NCBI RefSeq assembly: GCF_014529535.1
Contig: NW_023503423.1
Location: 5,814,473-5,878,472, forward strand
Source of the DNA: Bradysia coprophila
Taxonomy: Eukaryota > Arthropoda > Insecta > Diptera > Sciaridae
Reading direction: 5' to 3'
DNA: 64,000 bases
Below are positions 36,789 through 46,086 of this stretch, in pieces. The notes under the pieces are model-generated. The model did no database searches and was not told where the DNA came from. It saw only the letters and a program-made list of their open reading frames with translations. Position numbers and translations under genes: made by a program. Each line of letters opens with the position of its first letter. The stretch's first letter is position 1.

Positions 36789-37650
36789 ATGAATTTTTCT
36801 TTTAGCAATTTATTGATTAAGATCTCAGACATTAAACATTTAATGAACAAAAGAAAAGCAAAAATTTGGTTTTTGAATTTTCATTTAAAATCCCGTGTTT
36901 AAAGATAAAAAACAATTTGACCAAAATGTGTAAAAAACAAAATTTTTGACTAAATAAAAATTGAAGATGAAATGACCCGAGTGAAACAAGAAGTACTTTA
37001 AACTGTAAAAACTTAAACTTAAAAGTGACAATTTTTATAAGACCCCCATCCCTTCTCGTATGTTTAGAAATTATTTTTTAAATTAAATAAAAGAAAAAAT
37101 TTTTGAATTGTTAGTTAGATTGAGATATAGAGACGTATACATCAATTTCGCCGTACTGTGTAAAATTTGATTTTTATTTTATTTCGTAGAATCAAAAATA
37201 AATGAACAAAAAATTCATTGTGTTACTTAAACATAGGTACTTCGGTAGACCAATTGTCTTTCGGAAGAAACATCCTCAAAGAATAAATCAATTGCTTTAA
37301 GTTTAATTTAAAAAAAAAAGAAAGAAAAAGATTTGTGAACGCTAATATTATGTGAAATAAACATTTCTTTTCCTCGAAATTATTATTTTTTTATATATAC
37401 GGAAAGCTCTGTAAAACGTTTTTTTTTGTAATTTAAATATATTTTTTCTAATTAAACGGAATGACGATCCTATTTTTTTTCCTCCTTTAAATACGATTTA
37501 ATTTAGACACACTTAACGTATTTTTATTTTGATAATGTTTTTTATTTTTAAATTATATTTGTATAATTATTGAAATTAAAATCTTGTAAATAAATTTAAA
37601 AGAAAGATAAGAATATTTTATAAAAATAAAAATTGAAACCGTAAATTATT
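36789..37650 (+). other. Probable 3' untranslated region of the zinc-finger gene
   Basis: Very AT-rich sequence directly after the stop codon, with several AATAAA signals (37,086-37,091, 37,197-37,202 and others near 37,360 and 37,590). Which one is used cannot be told. Confidence 0.5.
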
Positions 37651-37885
37651 TACACTCTTTTATTTGGTGAAAAGGAAGCCCGGGAAAAGAACAATATTAC
37701 GAGTCACCCGACCAGAGGAAGGCCAAAAAGATCAAAATGTGGAAAGCTAATCATGTTTGATAGTTAGAATTTAGCTAGCAAGAATAATCTCGTAGGTAAG
37801 TTGACTGGTTGTTGGATGTCAGTCACTCATAAAAAGGGAAATGCTATTTGAAAGAGAGTGTGGGAGTTTTCGAAAGTTTCTTAAA

Positions 37886-39034
37886 GACTCTTTGTTTACA
37901 TTCCCAGATAACACTTGGCCCCAGTAGTCTAGGGCCGCTGTCGCTTAATTTTAATATTCTTTTATTGGCTAGTGAACTTCCACCAAAAGTCGAAAAAGGG
38001 GGTTTTTTGTCCGTGATTTACTGCCGCTACAGGCTTTGGACATGTGTGGGGATTCATTTGATATGTCCAGGAGATACGGGGCAAGCATGGATATCAGGGC
38101 CTATTATTTGGGAATCGATTTTGGGAATATTTGGGAATATTTGTGAATTTTGGGAATATTTGGGAATATTTGAGAATATTTGGAAATATTTGGGAATTTT
38201 GGGAATATTTGAGAATTTTTGTGAATATTTGGTTTCTATTTTGTATTGTTATCAATAAAGCTTTATAAATCGTGTTTAAATACCATTGACATTTAATCTC
38301 ATCCATCAGAAGTTTATTTTCGATGTTCACAAATGACTTAGAAATAAACCAGTGGCATTACAGCAGGTATTTTCTATCGTTAAAACTTTTACACCTCGTC
38401 TACTTCCCAAATATTCCCAAAATTCACAAATATTCCCAAATATTCCCAAATATTCACAAATATTCCCAAATATTCCCAAATATTCACAAATATTAACAAT
38501 ATTGATTCCCAAACGATGAGGCTGATGAAATCACAGTAGGCACTGCGTTTCTGTTATACAGATAGATGACTTGTTTTTGTTGTATGAGTTAAAACATAAT
38601 CCTAAGCGGTAGCTCGTATCACTAAAGCCTCCAAATTTGACACTTGTCAATTCAGTGTTCATGCTAGTAGCAGGGCTGTGCCGTAACACATACATTTTTT
38701 GGGGTACCTCCAACGCCGCTGGCTTAAAACACTCTATTATGTATTACAAATTTTATAAGCATGATATCCACTGAATCGTTCAAATTTTATTTAAGTCTAC
38801 GTCTACCTGGTCTTAAATTTTTGTGAATATTTGGGAATATTTGGGAATTTTGGGAATTTTGGGAATTTTGGGAATTAATTCCCAAATAATAGGCCCTGAT
38901 GGATATCTTACATGTCCTATACCATCGTTCGAAAATAACAAAAATAATGTTTCAGTCAAAGGCCGGATATGTTGATGAGCTTAAAATTGGTGTTTTTGGG
39001 GTCAAGGGCTATCTGAGCATGTAAACAAAGAGTC
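37886..39034. mobile_element. Inverted-repeat element interrupted by a hAT-like insertion
   Basis: The outer ends GACTCTTTGTTTACAT and ATGTAAACAAAGAGTC are exact inverted repeats, and the next bases (CCCAGATAACACTTGGCCCC against CTCAGATAGCCCTTGACCCC on the complement) extend them. Without the inner element (38,095-38,898 plus one target copy) it would be about 337 bp. No coding capacity is recognised; the open frame across its left half is incidental. Confidence 0.7.
38095..38898. mobile_element. hAT-like element with TTTGGGAATAT sub-arrays, 8-bp target duplication
   Basis: 804 bp. CAGGGCCTATTATTTGGGAA and TTCCCAAATAATAGGCCCTG are perfect inverted ends, and ATGGATAT is duplicated at 38,087-38,094 and 38,899-38,906: a clean hAT signature. 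Short arrays of an 11-12 bp unit (GGGAATATTTG) sit at 38,107-38,235, inverted at about 38,405-38,500 and forward at 38,820-38,880. A degenerate internal end (CCCAAACGATGAGGCTG near 38,523) suggests a nested or rearranged copy. The interior 38,555-38,690 is the dispersed repeat also seen at 7,625-7,770. No transposase. Confidence 0.8.
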
Positions 39035-41427
39035 GTGGCGTGTAAACACGGAGCCTGGTCCACTTTCCAAAAAAAAAAAACGCTCAGTGCGTTAACTTTT
39101 AAGCGAAAAATTGATCTATTCCTCGAAAATGTATCGTTGATTTTATATTAATTTTAACAGCAGCAACAAACCCATTACAAACAACAAACTGTATGTGTAA
39201 GTTGGTTGATCTATAAAATCAATAGTACATTGTCAAGGTAGAGTGTCGAACAATTTTTTGCTTAGAATATTATTCTGAATCGAATAAAAATATTTTATCG
39301 AGGGTAAACACGGTCTATTCTACAGCATTTCTTGGATATTTTACCAGAGTGAAGTTATATCACCTGAAAATAGAGCGCAAAGAATGAAGTACTGGACCAA
39401 AAAAGTCGCTTCTAGAGGCTAAGCCGATGTGTTTGCCTTATACTAACTGGGTACACTTAAAATATTAAGGAATTGTAAGAGTGTTATACAAGTCGGCGCA
39501 GTCAGTGCCTATAAAAATGCAAAGAAAAGAATGGTTGGGTGTTCAAGTACCGTATTATCCATATTATCATAAATAAAAATATTTTCTGATCATCTGATTG
39601 AAGCTTCTAACAGCTTCGAAATATATTTTCCTTTCCTACATTGTAGGTGTCTATAGAATAGAATCTCGAGTTAAAATTATTTATTCATCAATTTTAGTTG
39701 CAAGCATATCAGTTTACTTACAGCTAGTTCAACAATATGGACTAACACAGGTAAATCTTTGATGATATCGAAAAACATCCGTTTAGAGCACTAGTGCGTA
39801 TAAGTGACGTTTGTAAAAAATAAGAATCCCAATCCTGTACATAACAGCTTTCTATGGCCGCAGGCCTTGTGTCATAATTACACATCTAGAGCCTGATACA
39901 GTACTACGTTGTACCGAGACTCATTCAACGTTTTATGGGGCAAGGGCATCTAAAGTTTGCAAATTTTAAACATTATAATACTGAGTGACATAAAATCTTG
40001 TTCGTGCCGTGTGCCTAAACTAGTTTTTTGTGCATACGATGAGTTGTCAACTTCGGCATCGCCTCGGGCTGACTGTTTTTACCTTTTGCGAAAAATTTTA
40101 AATTTAGCAACGAAAATTTTACTGTTCTTCATTGAGAAAATGAATTTTTTGTACAACAGCTATAATTTATCAGTTTCTATCCTCTATTTGACATATATTT
40201 GACATTGAAGTTCAATTAAAAGATTTTTAAATCTGTAAATTTCTTCTTGGCCGGTGTCTCAAAGAAAGAAGAAGTCTGAAAACTGCTACTGTTTTGCATA
40301 TAAACACTCAAGACTCTCGAATGGCAAACACATCCGATGACGTTATCGACTTTTTTTAATTTAAAGTTACGCCATTAATAATTAAATAAAAACTTTTGTG
40401 GGATAAATAAAAGGGGAAAAGAAATTTCTCAGCATCACATACAGACGATTAAATTTTTAATAAGTTTTAACATTCAATTTACCGAAAATGGAATGGTCTA
40501 GAGTGTAAGATTATCATGAAGTCATTAGCATTTTTCCGAATTTTAATCAGAAAACTTAAATAAAATATTGGAAGACTAAAACTATTTTAATGATTTAAAG
40601 GTCACTTTGATAAAACACCAGCCATTATAAGTCGCTTGTCAAATGGGAGCCTACATAATGTCCAAGTTTTTTGAATGAATAATTTTCGTTAAACTCTATG
40701 ACCATATATCCCAGCTATTGATCCGAAAAATAATATTAATTATTTAATTATGAGTTTGCCCAAAAAACGCATTAAACAAAATTAAATATTCGAATCTTTG
40801 ACATGGGTGATAAAGCATTTCAAATATTGTAATAAAAATGGACGGAGGAAAAAAAACCAATCTCTAAAATCACCGAACCAATCCCGAGACGTTTTGTCGC
40901 ATTCAAGTCTCTTCCATCGATCTTCACTACTTTGAATTGCAAATTTTTTCTATTTTGGTTAATTACGAATTTTCGGTTGTTTTTTTCTCTTTTTCTTAAA
41001 ATGTTTTGATAAATTGGATTTATTATGTGAAATATAATTATCGGGTTTAGTTTGATAGCGCAACAGAATTGATCGCTATAATGGATAGATATATGCTCAA
41101 TAGTTATGTAGGTAGAGGTAGATTGATGCACATATAGATTCGAATCGTTCGAAAATGTATGCGATTGATATCTGGCGGTGGTGTAAGATGATGAATGATA
41201 CTAGCCAGTCATGACCCAATTAATTGCATATGTAAATGCAAAGATGATTTAACTAAAACGCGTTTTTCGATTGATTAATTAGAAATGGGTTTGTGAAAGG
41301 TTGTCAGAGAAGGTTTTTTATGGCTTTTTTGGATTTTTTAAAATTTATTGGATGTGGATGATTTTACGCTAAGTAAACGATTTACCATTCTTCACCTAGG
41401 CCGTTTTTTTTGCATAGAACAGGAGTA
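39035..41427. other. Non-coding DNA with scattered dispersed repeats
   Basis: No gene recognised. 39,344-39,394 (CAGAGTGAAGTTATATCACC, then AAATAGAGCGCAAAGAATGA) matches 49,508-49,566. About 39,789-39,808 shares CACTAGTGCGTA with 24,320. 39,855-40,085 matches 60,608-60,815 (listed separately). The rest is AT-rich and featureless. Confidence 0.45.
39855..40085 (+). repeat. Dispersed repeat shared with 60,608-60,815
   Basis: The ordered blocks GGCCGCAGGCCTTGTGTCAT, CATCTAAAGTTTGCAAATTT and ATACTGAGTGACATAAAAT match GGCCGCAGAGGCTGTGTGTC, CATCTAAAGTTTGCAAATTT and ATGCTGAGTGGAATAAAAT at the other site. Ends are not defined. Confidence 0.55.
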
Positions 41428-41643
41428 CAATAAACGTCAGTGAAATTTAGACATGAATTTCATTCAGCTGTTTTTCTGCTGGTCCAGTAATACAAACAAA
41501 ACTGCGTATACGGTTTTATTACTACCAAGTGCATGCAAATAACTATTTCACCCGTATGAAGACGTTTAACCACATTTGTATCAGTGGACCAGCTGAAAAA
41601 ATCCCGAAGCAAATTCATGTCTAAATTTCGCTGACGTCGACTG
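41428..41643. mobile_element. MITE, TA-flanked, GACGTCAG-type ends (copy 3)
   Basis: 216 bp; left CAATAAACGTCAGTGAAATT and right AAATTTCGCTGACGTCGACTG are inverted, with TTTAGACATGAATTT on both arms and TGCTGGTCC / GGACCAGCTG further in. TA on each side. The arms match those of 9,116-9,326. Confidence 0.75.
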
Positions 41644-42398
41644 TAAGAACATCTATTGTTCTATGACATCGACTTCTGAATAGTTATCAGCAAAATTAAA
41701 ATTTCTTCGCCACGCTCGCTAAACTTGGTAAAATATCAAGGTAGATTAATCATCAACCTCTAACGTGCGCTAGTGGCTCTACACTGATAACTAATTCTTC
41801 TAGTTATTTGCGTTTACTGTTTGTAATCATCGTGTCATAGGAATCACAGAAGCTTTAAAAAAAACTCTGTTTAATATGAAGAAAATTAGAAATTCTTTTT
41901 CGTGGGTTTTTATACACATAATAGAACCAAGAACCATTCATCGACAGCAGCAAAAATGACCTCTAGTTGAAGTGGACTTATCGGGTGAAATGTACGTATG
42001 AATGAAATTATTTCGTATAAAACACTGTACTTTGAACAGAAGAAGTAACAAATGCAATCGTCATATATCGCAATTTTCTTACAGTTTCGAAACGGTTACA
42101 GTTTGTTCAAAAATGAAATGCACAGTTTTTAGTATTTCGAGACATTTCAAAATTGCAATCTGTCAGATAGTAAAGGATGCGTTTAATTACCCGGCGCATT
42201 AACAGATTTGAAATTTGAATGATTTTTTCCACAGCTACATATTTTTGCATGTTAAGTTTCTTACATTTTTTGCAGATAGCATTTTAATAGTAGGAAACTT
42301 AGATTTCGTAGGAAGAATTCGCGGACGGAAAAATGTAAATTTATTTTGAGTCTGAGTATTGTTCTACATCTATGATTTCTCTTAGATCGTGTTTCTAT

Positions 42399-42812
42399 TA
42401 GAGATGAGCGGGCCGCCCGAAATGCATCGGCCCGACCCGACCCGACCCGGCCCGACCGGGTTCGGGTCCGGGTTTTGAAAATCCATTCGGGCCGGGTCGG
42501 ATCGGGTTTCAAAGACAAAAATTCGGGCCGACCCGACTAAGAAATAAAAATTTAAAGTAAGCCTATAAAATAGTTTAAAGCATGAAACACTAACTTATCT
42601 TATTATTTTACTTCGCGTATAGCATCATTATTTTTCATTAAATTTCTTATACTAAAAAAAAGTCGGGTATCGTCGGGCCGATGATTTTTTCGGGCCGGGT
42701 TGGGTCGGGCCGCGAAGATAAAAGTCTCGGGTCGGGTCGGGCTCGGGTTCAAAAAATTGGATTGGGCCGGGTCGGGTTGGGTATTGAAAAAACGTCGGCC
42801 CGCTCATCTCTA
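42399..42812. mobile_element. GC-rich hAT-like element with TAGAGATGAGCGGGCC ends, 8-bp target duplication
   Basis: 414 bp. TAGAGATGAGCGGGCC and GGCCCGCTCATCTCTA are perfect inverted ends, with GTTTCTAT duplicated at 42,391-42,398 and 42,813-42,820. Subterminal regions are strings of GGGTCGGGTCGGG / CCCGACCCGACCC, far richer in GC than the surroundings, around an AT-rich middle. The right arm of the host inverted duplication lacks the insert and has a single target copy. No transposase; a diverged relative is at 59,345-59,577. Confidence 0.9.
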
Positions 42813-42974
42813 GTTTCTATTCAAACAAATCGATGGTCTTTGAATACTCAAATCTGTAGAAAGACCGTCTGCTTCATACATTTAGCAAATTTTTTACAAG
42901 AAGTTTTATCGGCACTTGAAGTGACGATATTGGAAACACGAATAAGCATCAGGGAAAAAAAATTTGTCAACAAT

Positions 42975-43470
42975 TATTTTCTACAAATATATAAATATTT
43001 GGCACAAATATGTAAATATTTGTAACAAATAAATTCGCAATTTATTTGTGACAAATATATAAAATATAAAATAATTTTAAATTATTTGTTATAAATATTT
43101 TAAATATTTGTGACAAATAAATTCCAAATTTATTGTGACAAATATTTAAATTATTTGTGACACATATTTTATAAATTTGCAACAAATATTTAAATTATTT
43201 ATTACAGTGAACGACATCTCAAATGTCTCACTGTCATTTTTTTCAGAGAATGTCATTGTGAATTTGCAATGACACAACAAAATTCTCAGAAAAATTTGAC
43301 AGTGAGACATTTGAGATGTCGTTCACTGTAGAAATAAATTAAAAATTATTTGTCATAAATATTTAAAAAAAATTGTGACAAATAATTTAAAATATTTGTC
43401 ACAAATAATTTTGAATTTATTTCTCATAAATATTTGAAATATTTGTGACAAATATTTAAATATTCGAACC
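42975..43470. repeat. AT-rich array built on ATTTGTGACAAAT
   Basis: Dozens of short, irregular palindromic words (AAATATTTGTGACAAATA, AATTATTTGTCATAAATATT) fill the spacer between the arms of the inverted duplication, interrupted at 43,205-43,328 by a mariner-like MITE. It has no fixed period; each word is itself a small palindrome. Confidence 0.7.
43205..43328. mobile_element. Tc1/mariner-like MITE, 124 bp (copy 2)
   Basis: Nearly identical to 24,894-25,017: the same CAGTGAACGACATCTCAAAT end and its inverse, with TA at 43,203-43,204 and 43,329-43,330. It is inserted in the ATTTGTGACAAAT array. Confidence 0.9.
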
Positions 43471-43989
43471 AAATTTTCAACATTAAATTTGCTTCGAATA
43501 ATTGAATTTTTTTCCGTGATGATTTTTTGCTGCTAATTGAAGTTGAACAGTTAGCCGCTGTACAACACCATCGATTTCTTTGAATAAAGACACGATCTAA
43601 GAGAAATTATAGATGTATAGAACAATACTCAGACTAAAAATAAATTTACATTTTTCCGTTCGCAAATTCTTCTGACGAAATCTAAGTTTCCTACTATTAA
43701 AATGCTATTTGCAAAAAATGTAAGAAACTTAACATGCAAAAATCTGTAGCTGTGGAAAAAAACCATTCAAATTTCAAATCTGTTAATGCGCCGGTTAATT
43801 AAACACATCCTTTACTATCTGACAGATTGCAATTGTCAACTGTCTCGAAATACTAAAAACTGTGCATTTCATTTTTGAACAAACTGTAACAAAGAAAAAC
43901 GACTTGAAACTCAAGTTAGGATAGTAAAGAAGCTAAACTGAAAAAGTCTTTTCGATTTTTTTTTTCATTTGTTTTTCAAACCCTACATG

Positions 43990-44130
43990 CCCGCACGTCA
44001 GTAAGAGGGCGTGACGCAAGTCCACTACCAAAACTGTTAAAACAGCAACTTTTTGACTTCCCCCCCTTAACTCCAACGACTCCCAAACTTAGATATTTGG
44101 GCATACTTACGAGTTAAACGAGCTATCACA
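43990..44130 (+). repeat. Diverged dispersed repeat shared with 31,263-31,421
   Basis: CGCACGTCAGTAAGAGGGCG, CAACTTTTTGACTTCC and TTAAACGAGCT parallel the copy in the giant intron. Nature unknown. Confidence 0.4.
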
Positions 44131-44475
44131 CTTTACAGTACTTACGATTTGGCTGAGATATTGAATTTCAAAATTTTTGTTTTTGTTTGAAAATAAACAA
44201 AGTTTCGTTTTTTCAGATTAGTTACTTAGTGATCCGGAAACTCCTAAACGTTGTTATGAATTTTCCTGAAATTTTGGTTATAGGATAATGGCGCAAAAAC
44301 AAGAATGGAATTTTCAAAAGTTGGAAAAAACTCGTATCTTGGTAGCTGGAGCTCCCCAAAGTCTCCATATAAAAGCCAATTTCGATGTGTGTGTGTCTGC
44401 GTTGTATATTTTGGTGCATGATATGGATGATATGGAAATTGTGGGGAATGTTAAGTATTATTTCTTGGTTTCTAA

Positions 44476-44870
44476 AATTTGTTTTTTTTTCGATGGATTT
44501 GGGTTATTTTCGATATAAGTGAGGTGTTTTAAGATTGGTTCCTAAATTTTGGGATGACAGATGATTCCTCCGGCACTTCCCAACTTCCGTCTGTTTTTTC
44601 GATGGATTTTTGTTATTTTCGACATGAGTACAAGGTTGGTTCCCAAATTTTGGGATGACAGATGATTCCTATGGCGTTTCCTAACTTCCATCGGATTTTT
44701 AGATGGATTTGGGTTATATTCGACATTAGTGGGGTGTTCCAAGGTTGGTTACTAAATTTGGGATGACAGATGTTTCCTCTGGCACTGTCTAACTTCCATC
44801 GTATTTTTCGATGAATTTGAGTTATTTTCGACATGAGTGAGGTGTTTCAAGATTGGTCTTTGGGATTCAT
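44476..44870. repeat. Minisatellite, 3-4 units of about 101-110 bp
   Basis: GGGATGACAGATGATTCCT recurs at about 44,551, 44,652 and (as GGATGACAGATGTTTCCT) 44,761. Each unit also has TTCGATGGATTT, GGGTTATTTTCGACAT and GTTCCAAGGTTGG-like segments. The first spacing is shorter because of a small deletion. Confidence 0.85.
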
Positions 44871-44931
44871 GTTGATTTCTATAGAATTTGTTAACATGTT
44901 GTCGACATGACATGTTTACAAAAGCGGTGAT

Positions 44932-45082
44932 ATCAGTCAAAAAATCCTTAAAGGATAAATGTGACGCAAGTCCTTTATCTTGCTTACAAAATAACTGATA
45001 TTTACCGTCAGTTATATCAGTTATTTTGAAGTAAGATAAAGGACTTGCGTCACATTTACCCTTTAAGGATTTTTTGACTGAT
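44932..45082. mobile_element. Palindromic MITE, 151 bp, ~70-bp arms
   Basis: ATCAGTCAAAAAATCCTTAA, then AAATGTGACGCAAGTCCTTT and CAAAATAACTGATAT on the left are mirrored as ATATCAGTTATTTTGAAGTA, AAAGGACTTGCGTCACATTT and TTAAGGATTTTTTGACTGAT on the right, with few mismatches. The loop is under 15 bases. Such near-perfect arms imply a young or gene-converted element. No clear target duplication. Confidence 0.8.
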
Positions 45083-46086
45083 TTAATAATAAGAAAGAGT
45101 ATCATTGATCGTCATTAGTTTTAATAAAAATTTGTGACTTAGCATGGACGGGGACATTTCAAAAGTTAGACGAAAAATCAATACTTCGCTTCCCGACAAC
45201 AGATATCGAATTTAAAAAAAAAAACAAGACCCTATCTATCAAGATCAAGTGGAATTGTATGAAATAAACTGAAAAGTGTATAGCTGAAAAGCTGGATCGA
45301 TTTAGATTGTTATAATTCAGCTTGCAAAAACAACGTTTAGAGTAAGCGGATCGGTTTTCGATGTAACTTAGAGTGCTCACACATTCGCAAAGTCTTCCAT
45401 ATTTCTTCAACCGATACCTGCAACGTAAAGCTCATGACTAAGAGTCGGCGCTTCGCACTAAAATAAAATACTTCAAAGCTGTAAACAGTAACCATTAATC
45501 AATCGATTTGAATGACCGAATGAGAGAAGTAAAAATGTCAGTGCACTACTACCAGGCATGTGTCCAAATCCAGCTATTGTCTAATCACAATAACATGAAA
45601 CTGAATCAGAGTAGAGATAGTTGTTTTTTAATTAACTTTAATGGTTCGTTTGAGCTTAATATTAGTGTCAGTTCAATGACTCTTAAGAGCTTAAAGAATT
45701 AAACTAAATTTTACTTACCTTTATATGATGTCGTGGTCGATGGACTTAAAATCTCAGTTTACTGTTTTCTTTCATCATCTAATTGCTACAGGGCAGCCTC
45801 CCAAAGCTCTAAAAATGTAGGTCATATGAAACTCGAATTTCATTCAGGCGATCCTCAGTCTTATCCCCTGCGCATATTATATGCACTCTCCAATTATATT
45901 GCGATTGTTCCGCTTTCTTTCTGCATTTTCTTATCGACTTAATGTTTACATTTCCCCGCATCAATTGCCATTATCAACCCGCTTTTTCTCGGACCGAAAT
46001 GAAACCCAAATTGTTTGTTTGTTTTGTTTATAAAGACAATGTAGTATCACTTCCAAGTTAAACTTCTCTTTGATTGCAACAGAAAA
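45083..46086. other. Non-coding DNA downstream of the BTB gene
   Basis: No supported gene. Short open frames have no recognisable domain. It includes the 3' flank of the minus-strand BTB gene that ends at 46,087. Confidence 0.4.

Larger units (their letters stand above)
42095..43890. repeat. Large inverted duplication, ~325-bp arms
   Basis: The left arm (42,095 to about 42,836, including a 414-bp insertion) and right arm (about 43,570-43,890) are reverse complements over GTTACAGTTTGTTCAAAAAT, ACAGATTTGAAATTTGAATG, AGTAGGAAACTTAGATTTCG and TCTCTTAGATCGTG. Divergence is roughly one base in fifteen to twenty. The spacer holds an AT-rich array and a mariner-like MITE. Probably an inverted-repeat transposon or a duplication; flanking target copies were not found. 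Confidence 0.8.

Noticed and set aside
37848..38258. 136-codon plus-strand frame
   Set aside because: It crosses the boundary of a hAT-like insertion and its second half is the translated TTTGGGAATAT array, so it is not a gene.
38094..38512. Minus-strand frames rich in NIPKYSQ / FGNICEYLGI
   Set aside because: These are translations of the 11-12 bp repeat arrays.
39135..39225. Inverted pair TTGATTTTATA / TATAAAATCAA suggesting another MITE
   Set aside because: The match is only about 20 bp with mismatches and no arms extend from it.
42261..43025. Frames rich in Arg/Gly across the GC-rich hAT-like element
   Set aside because: They come from GGGTCGGG repeats on either strand; composition is an artefact of the repeat.
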